Assembly (NCBI GenBank): GCA_963971405.1 | Contig: OZ020485.1 | Span: forward strand, 44,761,469-44,825,468 | Direction: 5' to 3' | Origin: Psococerastis gibbosa | Lineage: Eukaryota; Arthropoda; Insecta; Psocodea; Psocidae | Length of the DNA: 64,000 nucleotides | In this document: piece by piece, positions 54,866-64,000 of the stretch | Position numbering within the stretch: position 1 is the first letter of the stretch | Layout: the number at the start of each line of letters is the position of its first letter | The notes under the pieces: model-generated | What the model was told of the DNA's origin: nothing | Seen by the model: the letters and a program-made list of their open reading frames with translations, nothing else | Databases searched by the model: none | Made by a program: the position numbers and the translations under genes

Positions 54866-55812
54866 TGGAGGAGTAAATGACAGCCAATCGTTGAGATTGT
54901 GACCTCAGAAGAAGAAGAAGTAGCCCATTACACTTTGGAGGGGTCAGAACCAACTGACCTCCCCCCCCTCCTCTTTAGGTTTGCTCTTGACTGGTAATGC
55001 CTGTTGTGTTGCCATACATTTCCCTGAATTCGCGCCTGGGGAAAATACAAGTTTACAATCATTTTGACCGAACAGATGTAAAAACTTGAACACAAAAAAA
55101 TGATACCCCCCAGAAGGGCGTGTAAAAAAATTACAAAAAACTTGATGCGTACCACTTAAAACGCCAAACCATGAAATGGGAAAACGACTCGCCCAGGAGA
55201 AAATGGGGAATATTTATTCAAATGAGAATTGGGTACGCAAAGAGGGGTTACATTTGTCGATAAACTCTCAAAACACATTTACTGAATAGTCTATCATTTA
55301 AATATTTATTTGCATAAGTTACAAACGAGTCATAAGTCAAGCACAGAGTCAGCAATTGGCCTTTACTTGTTACTTTAAATGCAAATGTATCTTTTTGTCC
55401 GTACGTATACCGCTAAATAGGAAGAAAAAAAATTGAGCCTTGGGGTATCAGCAACATTCTTTTCGATTCCCCTTCTTATGCATTCTCCTGCTGGTTTATT
55501 TCTCATTCATAGCTAATCCCCTGTTCGGGATGGAATACAAATTCAGGAGAATCAGGTCTGAATATGAAGTGTTGTCAATTTTTAAAATTTTTTTGTTTGC
55601 TTTATAAGAAAATGCTTCTTTTTCAAAGTGAAAAAAATTCTTTTGGCGTGTTTTGGTCTTTTTCAGGGGACAGGAATTTAATAAATAAATAAATAAATAT
55701 TATAATAAACACAAAAACACTCCAATTTTTACAAAGTTGCTACATAGGCCATTGAAATGATACATATTATATAACTATTATTATTAATATATATTATTAA
55801 TATGTTGTAAAT
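54866..55812. other. Unassigned stretch
   Basis: A short GAAGAAGAAGAAG run near 54908, a C run near 54961, otherwise AT-rich sequence. No gene. Confidence 0.4.
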
Positions 55813-56544
55813 ATATTCTTACATAATTTTTGTTAAATTCGTACAACTTTACTTATCGATTCCTAACTCTTTTCCCCGCTACCTATGAGGTAGAGGCGCG
55901 TTTTAGGGAGATTCATCCACCTATTGAGATGGCAACCAATGTTCGACTTTCGGAAAATTTCTTCACAACTTTTCATTTCATGACCCCCTGAGCCTAAAAC
56001 CACATACAATATGTATATGTATGTATGTATGTATGTATATCGATTTTAGGAAACACTCTAACTTCCGTAAATATTGTCCGATTTTGATGAAGCTTGGCAC
56101 AAAAATTGATCATACGATTGTCTTGATCAAGTTCGTTAACCAGCTAGATACATAATTTAGTTAAAAGATGGCGTCCGATTGAAACCTTGTATAATTCATA
56201 TCTCAGTTAATATTGGTCGCAGAGGAATGAATTAAAATCACCTCTTTTTACGACAAATCAACCATTTTAAGACGGCATCCAGTCAAAGTGAAAATAATTT
56301 GATAAATAAAAGTTCATAGTCGGCATTGTGGAACACAAGAGTGTTTTGTGTGTTGATGTTGTGTCGGAAAAATAATGTGGTATTTTTTATTTGTTATTAT
56401 TGTACATATAATAGCGTAGGCAGCGTAGAGGAAAAGCAGGGTCTGCGGAATCTCCCTACTCCTGATCGGCCAGAGCCGAAAGGGATTTTTTTTACGTGGT
56501 ATCCCCAGTAGGCCTACTTCACGGACATCTTGCTTAAAACCATA

Positions 56545-56712
56545 CTGGCTACATTTTCTAGCCATGCTTCGGAGGGCATGTAAAGCAGGCGGTCCTGGGC
56601 TTCCTAGTTGAGTGTAAGAGAGGGTTTTATAGCCCTAACTCCGCTAGGTTGGCTTAGTAATAGAAACAACAATAAATCCTTATTTATTTATTCATTATTT
56701 TTTTATATTGTA
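56545..56712 (+). repeat. SINE D, plus, inside one arm of the inverted duplication
   Basis: GGCTACATTTTCTAGCCATG, CTTCGGAGGGCATGTAAAGC, CTTCCTAGTTGAGTGTAAGA and an ATTTATTTATTCATT tail. The opposite arm (57390-57420) lacks it, so it inserted after the duplication. Confidence 0.82.
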
Positions 56713-56753
56713 ATCCTCGATATTATAATATTTTTAATCACTTATTAGCTAGC

Positions 56754-56950
56754 TACTCTAATCGACTTTTCTTTGACGGTCCAGGCTGTGGCTCAGAATC
56801 TAAATCAATTGAAAATTGAGGAATGACAGGAATTAAAATTGGGGTCCTAGTTGGAAGTTCATCATCAAATTCATTTTCTCCCATTAACTTTGATATTTCC
56901 ATAATGTTGCTGCATGTTTCGCCCGAACAATGGAGGCATACTGGAGGCAT
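56754..56950 (-). pseudogene. C-terminal fragment of an unnamed repeat-borne protein, minus arm
   Basis: Reads VCLHCSGETCSN, then LIPVIPQFSIDLDSEPQPG and KKSRLE before a stop. The Cys-rich start and acidic/Pro tail resemble the C-terminus of an uncharacterised protein family I recall from invertebrate repetitive DNA; its function is unknown to me. It is a broken fossil and a related tail lies in the other arm (about 57250-57357, plus). Confidence 0.5.
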
Positions 56951-56964
56951 ACTGCAGAGTGTAG

Positions 56965-57357
56965 AGCATTTCAGGCCTGCTTTTCAGCAGCCACCAGCCA
57001 CACATGCTTCCACAGTTTCCTTTGCATCTGCTTTATACGGCGGTAATAAAGATGACTCACTAGACGGCTTGCAATACAAACGATTTGCCAAGACAGTGAC
57101 TAAAAATTCTTTTAATTAATCATCGCTGCCTCCAACACAAGATGCTGCTCGTTTTCACAGTCTCCGAGTATATCACCAGGTCCAGTCGTGGCTCAGAAGA
57201 TATCAAAATCCTGAAGATTGGGGCTTTTGAATTTTAAGAAAAAATTCCAACTATGGCTCCAATTTTAACTCCTGTCATTCCTCAAACTTTCATATTTGGC
57301 GTTGATTTAGATTCTGATAAACAGCCTGGACCATTAAAGAAAAGTCGATTAGGGTAG
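56965..57357 (+). pseudogene. Fragments of the same protein family, centre and plus arm
   Basis: The centre reads ALYGGNKDDSLDGLQYKRF, and about 57125-57235 carries LPPTQDAARFHSLRVYHQ and a PEDWGF motif. The plus arm then has ILTPVIPQ and DLDSDKQPGPLKKSRLG. Motifs of the LPPT...HSxRVYxQVQxW type followed by a Cys-rich tail are what I remember of that family. Several breaks are present and it is not functional. Confidence 0.5.
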
Positions 57358-57555
57358 CTAGCTAATAAGTGATTAAAAATATTATGATGTCGAGGATTAC
57401 GTTATAAGCAAGATGTCCGTGGAGGCCTACTGGGGATACCACGTAAAAAAAAAAACGCGCCTACAGACTCTACCTCATAGGTAGCGGGGAAAAGAGTTAG
57501 GAATGAATAAGTAAAGTTGTACGAATTTAACAAAAATTTTGTAAGAATATAAATT

Positions 57556-59032
57556 ATTTACAATAAAAAAATATAAAAAAATAAGTTAAACATTTCGTTT
57601 CGACCGGATTCTCATGAGCATTGACGAGCCCAGTCAACTTTGGGGCGCTGTAACAGTGTTTTTAATGAGTGAAATAAAAAAAGTTCTAGGGAAAAATTTT
57701 CCTCAAAAGATCATCTTCAAGATTGGTCTGTAGTAATATTTTTGTAAAATGTATAGAAAAAAAGTTATAGAGCAAAAAAGAAATTTGTTATAAAACTTTT
57801 GTTACTTTTTTGCTTATAACTTATTTAATTTTTAATTTAGGGCGAAAAAAATATAAATATACTTATTTGTAGGCAAAACAATTTGCTACAAATTATGTTT
57901 GTACAAATGTTTTGTAAGACGCACAGTTTCCGAGATATCGCGAAAAAAAAGGTTTTCATCCCTTTTGTCAACATGGGGACAAGGGTGGCGACCCCACAAA
58001 CTTGAGGCTAAGCTTCTATTGACCCCCTCACATTTCTCAAAAATAAAATTGCTGCTGCCTCTAAAAAATGCAATATTCGGTCCTTAAGTTGTTTACATTT
58101 CAATGGCCTAACAAGTGGAATAATAACGGTACCTACATAACGGTACCTACATAATATGGTATTATAACGCATGTTGTATGGATTTCCTCCTTAGGCCGGT
58201 GACATGCCATCCCTCTTTGCCGGATGCGACTGAGAAGGAAGCGTTTTGCGGGGATGACAAGACGCTGCCACACTGTCCGGTGCTACCGATTAAAAATTGC
58301 TGATTTTAGAATTTTATACACTTGATCCGATCAGTCTTACTCAAGGTACAGTGTCGCATGTGTTGAAATGCTATCCTGAATGTTTATTTATTGGTCCCGT
58401 GTCCCGGCACGGTGTCACCGGAACAGTGTGAACGGGCTCATTATTCTCCATGCATTCATGTCATCCCTTCGAACCGGTCCCTTTTGACGGGATTTTGATA
58501 AGGGATAGTAGGTGGCACTTCAACTGTATTTGTATTTGGATAAAAATGGTTTTAAGAAAAATACACGGTTATTTATTTATTATTATGTCGCCGGCCTTAC
58601 AGTGCTGTAAGCCCTGCTGATCGATACATTTACTGGGGATTCCCTCTGATTTCTAAGGCAAGACCAGTTTGATGTTCTTCAAATTATTTATTCACTATAG
58701 AAGCACAGAGCAAACATCCGCAGAATTTTATACAGCGCCTGCAAGCATTTCATTAATCAACAAAATTAATTACGTGGACAACAAAAAGAAGAGAATTCGC
58801 ACATATACAAAAAAATAATGATAATTTTCATTCTTTCTTTCTTTCTTTAATTACATCAGCAGTTGGCCTGGTAGGTAGTAAAAGCCTTACACTAATTGAA
58901 AACAGAACATCTCAACTACACCGACAAATATTGTATATACCTACACTTTGACCTAGGCAAATGTGCCTCTGTAATAACAGTACTCAGCCTATTTGCTGAA
59001 TAAGCCGATATGAGCGGGTTCTGGAGTCCTCC
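57556..59032. other. Unassigned stretch
   Basis: 57560-58090 is A/T-rich with homopolymers. 58195-58480 has an imperfect inverted repeat (GCCGGTGACATGCC, CCACACTGTCCGGTG against CACGGTGTCACCGG, AACAGTGTGAACGG) that may be a decayed TIR element. 58505-58580 matches a retroelement tail at 50.17 kb. No gene. Confidence 0.4.
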
Positions 59033-59040
59033 CGAAAAAC

Positions 59041-59273
59041 CAGTGGCGGCGCTACGGGGGTGCCCGAGGGGGCCTGGCCCCCCAACAGTTTCTCCAGCCC
59101 CCCCCCCCACTTTTGAGATATTTTACAATATGTTGTTAAACTGCAGAATTATTGAACGGTATACCTACTCCCATTGAAAAATGTTTTGTTTTTTCATTGC
59201 CCCCCCCCCCCGGATAGAAGTCATGCCCCCCCCCCATGGCCCCCCGCTTTAAAATTTTATAGCGCCGCCACTG
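59041..59273. mobile_element. hAT-type MITE (GTGGCGGCGCTA family), copy 2
   Basis: Ends CAGTGGCGGCGCTACGG and ATAGCGCCGCCACTG. Flanks CGAAAAAC (59033-59040) and CGAAAAGC (59274-59281) match at 7 of 8. Long C runs inside, as in 28949-29180, to which most of the interior aligns. Confidence 0.88.
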
Positions 59274-59309
59274 CGAAAAGCCCTAAAGTGCGATATTAAT
59301 AGATATTAA

Positions 59310-59604
59310 CACATTGGCTGCCAGTTAGGTTTTTGGGAACTTGTCACAACGTCACCTGTATATATATGATATACACCTGTGTTCCCTGGGGAGCCGTGTA
59401 GCTCATATATGATGTACAAGCAGACCTTCCTGCCCTGTGGATCAATATTGAACTACATTGCAATATTTATCTTATCATAGAATTATAGAGCGAACGAAAA
59501 TTTCGGTGTTTTTGGGATAGCGATGCACTCAAAAATTTACCAAGTTAGAAACGTTTAAAAAAGGACACTGTCGTTCATATCTGATACCCAAGGCAGCCAA
59601 TGTG
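59310..59604. mobile_element. piggyBac-like MITE
   Basis: Left TTAA then CACATTGGCTGCCAG, right AGGCAGCCAATGTG. 295 bp, with GTATATATATGATATACACC and AGCCGTGTAGCTCATATATG inside. TTAA is present on the left; the right flank is TTTG, so the duplication has decayed or the boundary is shifted. CACATTGGCTGCC-type ends are known from arthropod piggyBac-like elements (recollection). Confidence 0.65.
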
Positions 59605-60080
59605 TTTGCATTGCACGTACACTTACCTATATTATGTCCTATGAACTAGACCCAACACTACATAGGTAATAAGAGTAAATGATATAGGTTAAGACATCGT
59701 AATAAAGGTCTTAGCAGGACTCATATCGCATATAACGGGATGTCAGGGGGGGGGGGGGGACATTGGGGAGTGGCTCCATTTGGAAGCAGAAATGACAAAG
59801 CAACAAATTTAGAAGCCCCTTGTACATAACGATTGCCATTAGTTGTTGTCGAGTTCTCGGCAGCAGGAATACATATTTAATACATCCATTGCTGACGAGT
59901 TGATGGCTTCTAGTTAATGCTGTCCTCCGGCAGCACCGCCTGGGGAGCGCCGCGCTGTCATCAAATTTCAAATTTCCCGCCAAACTTTGAATAATATGTC
60001 GCTGCAGCGTGAGCGGCTTTGTTTAGCTCAATTACAATGGCCAAAGTCCAAACGTACATTACAATTGCCAATGGGCCAGC
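59605..60080. other. Unassigned stretch
   Basis: A G run of 13 near 59747 and a minus frame (59711-59983) without motifs. No gene supported. Confidence 0.4.
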
Positions 60081-60247
60081 CAATGACGGATCCATGGGTT
60101 CATGACCCCCCCCCCCTAAATAAGTAAATTCATAAGGTAGTAAAAAAAAATTAATTGAATAAAACTCAACTTTTCAACAAACAAATTACTTTTTAAACTT
60201 ACATACAACTTGTGACCCCCCTGAATTTTCATCTGGATCCGCCCTTG
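60081..60247. mobile_element. hAT-type MITE (GGATCCAC family), copy 3
   Basis: Ends CAATGACGGATCCATGG and ATCTGGATCCGCCCTTG; interior TTTTTAAACTTACATACAAC and CTTGTGACCCCCC as in 41461-41665. No 8-bp duplication is visible. Confidence 0.75.
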
Positions 60248-60294
60248 GCTCCCTTATATCCCTTTATAAAACCCTCTTTCCCTTGATAGTTCAG

Positions 60295-60490
60295 TTTAGG
60301 GCTTAAAAAAAAATAAAGAAATAAAATTTTCATGAAAAATTACAAAAATATTTTTTTTTGAGGAACCATTCTATTGACTTTTTTTAACTTCAGTTATGTT
60401 TTAGGGGCTAAATTGAGTAAAAAAACAGAACAGGGTGCAAGGTTTTGGTTTTGAAGAAAAAAAAAATCAATTTTTGAAGATATGAATAAT
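60295..60490 (+). mobile_element. TTAA/TCTG element internal fragment, plus
   Basis: AAATTTTCATGAAAAATTAC, AGTTATGTTTTAGGGGCTAA and ATTGAGTAAAAAAACAGAAC align with 48430-48610 of the full element. Confidence 0.65.
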
Positions 60491-60959
60491 CCAATCCCCA
60501 ATACATACAAACAAACATTTTCTGCGTATGGCGCACATAAGGGGTCTAAACTAGGCCCTTTTGATCTATTTGATATTTAGCGACATGCCCAACAGCTGGG
60601 TTTTTACCCCTTCCAGATAAGGTAAGGTAGTAAGGTACCCATTGGGGCTGGGTGGACCGTTTTCCAGTTTCAAACCTCTTTCCCTATCATAGTCCAGGAT
60701 ATCCAACATTCCTATTGTTTTAGTGCTAACTGCTGAGGAAAAATGATGCGTAGACAAAGGTGGAATCCATTTGATAGGGCAGCTGGTCAGCTATCAGCAG
60801 TATCGGAAATTAAAATGGTTGCAGGGCGTGGGGCGGATATTGGTAATCAAAATACATTATTTGTTAATTAATATCCGACTACTACATCGCGCCGGGCAGC
60901 TCGCGTTCCATCCATCTCATTTATATTTTGCCTGGCCGCCACTGATTTAATAGTTCAAC

Positions 60960-61112
60960 CCAAATACGTGACGACATGTAGAGTAGAGGTACGAACTCCA
61001 ACATTCACCCGAAAGGCTGCTGGTTCGAGTGCCACACTTGCTACATTTTCTAGCTATGCTTCGGAAGACATGCGTAAAGCAAGAGGCCACAGGCCTAAGT
61101 ATAAACTCTAAT
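60960..61112 (+). repeat. SINE D, plus, tail lost
   Basis: AGAGTAGAGGTACGAACTCC, GCTGGTTCGAGTGCCACAC (B box), TTTTCTAGCTATGCTTCGGA. The 3' part after AGGCCTAAG is replaced. Confidence 0.75.
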
Positions 61113-61278
61113 CATGGATAGCTAGGATTTTGTCGAGAGGGGCGAGGGGGGGGGGGGGTGCAAGTGTAAAGTTTGATTAAATCGATTGGTTTTCGCGGGT
61201 TTATATGAAATTTTTTATATTATATTTTATTATCTAGTTAAAATTCCCCATACTTTGTTGTATTCTGTAAATTCATTT

Positions 61279-61459
61279 GGCGGCTATTCCACTTGTCAAT
61301 ATTCCGTCATTTATGCACCAATAATAAGTCTCTACCACATTATTATAACTTAATTTATAATAGATAAGTTAAGTATCTACATAATAGTCTCCTTAAAACA
61401 AAAAGCTCAACAACTAGTGATGCACAAATGACGGAATATTGACAAGTGGAATGGCCGCC
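61279..61459. mobile_element. TIR MITE (ATTCCGTCATTTGTG family), copy 2
   Basis: Left GGCGGCTATTCCACTTGTCA, right TGACAAGTGGAATGGCCGCC. ATATTCCGTCATTTATGCAC pairs with GATGCACAAATGACGGAATA. 181 bp. The shared pattern GGCGNNNATTCCA also appears at the ends of the GGCGCC MITE, so the two families may be related. Confidence 0.82.
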
Positions 61460-62040
61460 TTAAAGGAACCCCCTTCTGTCTAGTGGTAACTCAAAGTCAA
61501 ACCTATCTAGCTACTCCCATGCCCCCAGTACTTCCTATTTTTATTCATTAAACAATGTAAAAATTAAATTAAAGCAGTAAAGCAATAATTTCAGCAATAA
61601 GGTGTCAACAAAAATACAACTTTTTGCAGGTGTCTCGTGACACCCGTACCGTAGAGATTAAATTCCCTGTACTTAACTTATAAAGCAATATTTTGAAACT
61701 TTCTAAAAATTTCATAAATTAAATTTTTACGAAAAGCATTTGGAGGGAATTTGCATACTAAGATGATCCCTCCTTGAAGATATTCCCGGCTAAGTAACCA
61801 AGTTTTCTAATAATATTAAGGAATTGTTTTGCTAGTTTGAATTTCCATTGAGCACTTTGCTCGGTATAATTACATTAAGGCTGTAATTTCTTAGGTTCTT
61901 ATTACATCCTTAAGTGTAGCTGCATATCTACCTGTAAAACCCCTTTGATCTGGGCCTTATAGTCTCAGTTTACTGCCACTAAAGGGATAATATCGCAAAA
62001 GTTGGCTTATATTTGGATATTTCTATAACGATTCCTATAC
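61460..62040. other. Unassigned AT-rich stretch
   Basis: Nothing assignable; no shared repeat noticed. Confidence 0.4.
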
Positions 62041-62044
62041 TGTA

Positions 62045-62612
62045 CTAGATTTCTTCTCCAGCTTTATATGCCTCCTCTAGCGAGTATTGTGAGTATATAT
62101 GGCAATTTGGACCTTAGAGATCGCTGCTCTGAAATGAGAAGTAGGGCTTTTTCCAAACCACTGCCGCATGTTTTTCAGCCAGGTTGATCTTCTTCTCCCA
62201 GGAGCCCTCAGTCCTTCTATCTTTCCTTTAATTATAAGTCAGGACATTTAGAGTAGTGGTACGGACTTCAACTTTCACCCAAGTTGTTGGTTCGAGTCCA
62301 ACTTTTGCGACATCTTCTGGCCATGCTTCGGAGGGCATGTAAAGCAGACGGTCCCTGGCCTTCCTAGTTGAGTGCATGGCTTTATAGCTCTGCCTTCACT
62401 AGGTTATATATTTATTTATTGTAGTATGCAGAAGGCTATATTTTTCGCGTCACATGACCGAAGTATGTAAATCTACGTTTTTTAACCGTCAGCAGCAAAT
62501 CCGCTTCTGTATTCATTCGCCTCAGGAGGAGTTCGGCAACAGTAGGAACATCTCTCCAAGATATGTGCAGCATTCATTTGTAAATATAGACATTTCAAAT
62601 ACACTGATTAAT
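62045..62612 (-). pseudogene. LINE 3' coding end (GRRRxSWLKNL family), minus, split by SINE D
   Basis: Minus-strand 62228-62050 reads GKIEGLRAPGRRRSTWLKN, then RQWFGKSPTSHFRAAISK. 62605-62431 aligns with the upstream part, including a FEMSIFTNE segment corresponding to FEMWIYRRM at 25.5 kb. Between them, at 62229-62430, lies a SINE D. Frames are broken outside these blocks. Confidence 0.68.
62229..62430 (+). repeat. SINE D, plus, most complete copy
   Basis: AGAGTAGTGGTACGGACTTC (A-box region), GTTGGTTCGAGTCCAACTTT (B box GGTTCGAGTCC), CCATGCTTCGGAGGGCATGT, CTTCCTAGTTGAGTGCATGG, then TATATATTTATTTATTG. The two Pol III boxes are about 45 bp apart, as expected of a tRNA-derived head. Confidence 0.85.
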
Positions 62613-62786
62613 CGACTTCGATGACCAGGTGGTAACGTGCTTGCACTTGTGCGAGTCTTTACACGCCGTGCGATTGGAGACGTGTCGTAGCTCAACACGG
62701 GTAAGAACCTAGCGAGGCGCCTGAAGAGGTCAATCGGATACATTCATTAAATTAATTGTAGGCGATTAACCTTTAAAATAAAATAA
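62608..62786 (+). repeat. SINE C, plus
   Basis: ATCGACTTCGATGACCAGGT, AACGTGCTTGCACTTGTGCG, CTGAAGAGGTCAATCGGATA, GGCGATTAACC and an AAATAAAATAAAAT tail. Confidence 0.8.
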
Positions 62787-62792
62787 AATCTT

Positions 62793-63159
62793 GGTTTCTA
62801 TAACGCCTGCTTTCAGCATTTCTGCTTTAAGCAACCCTGTCAGCCTGGCGGGGGGAGTGAGTCTGTTTGTTAACTTGAGGCACCCAAAGGGCAGACTCTT
62901 TCACCTCGGGGAAAGGAGAGTTGACTAACAGGGTGGACCTCCTCATTATAGTGGATTCCGAACCACTTGGGGAACATGGTAAATTCACACGATTAAATCG
63001 GAGGTGACCAGGACTCAACTTATACTGCCTGAGCGAGTTATCATGTCCCACCAGGTTCCCCTGCCAACGCTGTGCACACTACCATGTTACCGCAGTTTGA
63101 AACATGCTCTGCTCCAATGGAATCAACATGGTAAGGCCGTTGGCAAAAAAAAAAAAAAA
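62793..63159 (+). repeat. SINE A, plus, full length with A14 tail
   Basis: GCCTGCTTTCAGCATTTCTG, CTTTAAGCAACCCTGTCAGC, GGTGGACCTCCTCATTATAG, ACTTATACTGCCTGAGCGAG, GGAATCAACATGGTAAGGCC and GTTGGC followed by 14 A. This copy defines the family and its polyA end. Confidence 0.85.
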
Positions 63160-63375
63160 TCTTGGTGGTTTAGAGATGGTGGTTGAACGTGGCTAAAACT
63201 GAAAACAGACAAGCAGCGGCAGCAATAATGTCGTAAGAAGGGTGTAAAGCTGAAACGCAAAGTAGAATGGCATTAATATAATTAATACAATAATATATTT
63301 ATTTTAATACAACATTCTAAACTAACCTCATATCAGATAATAATAATAATATTCTCAGGATGTTGTTTGGAACCC

Positions 63376-63465
63376 CTGCAGCCTGATCGAGGCGATTATA
63401 ATACCGGGGTTAAATAAATATTCTAGGATTATAACTGTAAACAAACAAATTTTGAATAGCACTGT
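63376..63465. mobile_element. Half copy of the GCAGYCTGATCGRGGCG hairpin MITE
   Basis: GCAGCCTGATCGAGGCGATT, ATAATACCGGGGTTAAATAA and ACAAACAAATTTTGAATAGC are the reverse complement of the right half of 32410-32570. Confidence 0.65.
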
Positions 63466-63727
63466 CCGGTCCTGCTTTATATACCCCCTCCCCCTTCTTT
63501 TCCTATAAATGGGCGGACTGGGTATTTGCCCAGGGTGCCAAGCTCCGAGGGGGGGGGGGGGCAGTCGACATGAAAAAAAACCCTCATACGAAATTCCCGA
63601 CATTTAAGGACAGTACTGACTTTTCTATAAGGTTGTCCAAAATTTTGCTGAATGAAAGGCAAGGAAAATAAATTTTTGTTAATCCTGATCTATCTTTGAG
63701 GTCTATTTTTTAGCATTTGTTATGTAA

Positions 63728-64000
63728 TTAGTTTTTGCTTTCCAATTTATACGTAGTATAAGGAAAGCTTTGGGATGGTCGAAATGTTCGATTCCGAGAT
63801 TTCAACGGATTTACACGTTTTGAGGTCCCAAAAAGAACCCCAAAAAGTGGTTTTAACGAAATGTCTGTCTGTCTGTTGCTCTGTCTGTCTGTCAGTCACT
63901 CTGTCTGTTCATCGATTTCTGGGCAAACTACACGGTTACACGGTCGATTTGTATGAAATTTGGTATGTAGGTACACATACCTAGGGATCATTTATTTTTA
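63728..64000 (+). mobile_element. TTAA/TCTG element, partial, runs off the window
   Basis: From GCTTTCCAATTTATACGTAG, AAGGAAAGCTTTGGGATGGT, CGATTCCGAGATTTCAACGG, an interrupted TCTG tract and CGATTTGTATGAAATTTGGT this aligns with 47990-48220. No TTAA end is seen on the left and the right is cut by the window edge. Confidence 0.72.

Larger units (their letters stand above)
55813..57555. repeat. Large inverted duplication carrying fragments of a repeat-borne protein
   Basis: Three blocks recur in reverse order and orientation: 55813-55907 with 57455-57552 (CGTACAACTTTACTTATCGA, CCCGCTACCTATGAGGTAGA), 56490-56535 with 57404-57447 (CCCCAGTAGGCCTAC, GGACATCTTGCTTA), and 56712-56850 with 57247-57395 (CTCGATATTATAATATTTTT, CCAGGCTGTGGCTCAGAATC). 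The left arm is longer, carrying about 560 bp absent from the right and a SINE D insertion at 56545-56712. The single-copy centre is about 56960-57240. Confidence 0.8.

Noticed and set aside
56017-56040. GTAT microsatellite followed by CCGATTTTGATGAAGCTTGG as another TCTG/TTAA element
   Set aside because: The resemblance to the module at 48185 is limited to about 25 bp; I could not extend it or find ends.
1-64000. A complete undescribed multi-gene system
   Set aside because: No cluster of intact, co-oriented genes exists in the window. All coding signal apart from the 19.2-kb exon is from broken mobile elements.

Overview
The window reads as animal nuclear DNA, very probably from an arthropod and perhaps an insect. 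It is AT-rich, has no long open genes, and is packed with non-LTR retrotransposon (LINE) 3' ends, tRNA-derived SINEs and short terminal-inverted-repeat (TIR) elements (MITEs). The LINE protein motifs and tRNA-headed SINEs resemble those of arthropod genomes. That assignment rests on recall, not a search, so it is tentative. I see no bacterial genes, rRNA, CRISPR array, intact transposase or intact reverse transcriptase.

Layout. 1-8.5 kb: a SINE carrying an 83-bp LINE insertion, several hAT-type MITEs, a LINE RNase H/zinc-finger remnant split by two MITEs (3.5-4.9 kb), a 130-bp minisatellite (7.05-7.6 kb) and a LINE end running into a 228-bp GAA-type tract (8.26-8.75 kb). 10.86-17.82 kb: a tandem array of a 1312-bp unit, with four near-identical copies and a fifth that is structurally older. 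19.2 kb: a well-formed 84-bp internal exon on the plus strand, the best host-gene evidence here. 20-34 kb: relic LINE ends, MITEs and SINEs. 36-46 kb: more hAT MITEs and two LINE RT fragments (39.2-40.0 and 42.2-43.0 kb, both minus). 47.9-49.2 kb: a 1265-bp TTAA-flanked TIR element carrying a TCTG repeat, inserted in a SINE. 50.9-54.9 kb: MITEs, SINEs and LINE ends. 55.8-57.6 kb: an inverted duplication carrying broken pieces of a repeat-borne protein family. 59-64 kb: MITEs, SINEs and a second, cut-off TCTG element.

How the parts relate. The window is a layered record of insertions, and several can be ordered because an uninterrupted paralogous site is also present. About 22 hAT-type MITEs of several families are present. 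Sixteen have recognisable 8-bp target duplications (nine perfect), and many carry runs of 8-16 G or C just inside their ends. With no hAT transposase visible they must have been mobilised from elsewhere. The 19.2-kb exon suggests the whole stretch may be intronic in a plus-strand gene; two downstream acceptors (24.35 and 53.64 kb) are in compatible phase with it, but that link is hypothetical. I did not find a recognisable new multi-gene system. The most unusual structures are the 1312-bp array, the homopolymer-bearing MITE burst, the TTAA element and the inverted duplication.
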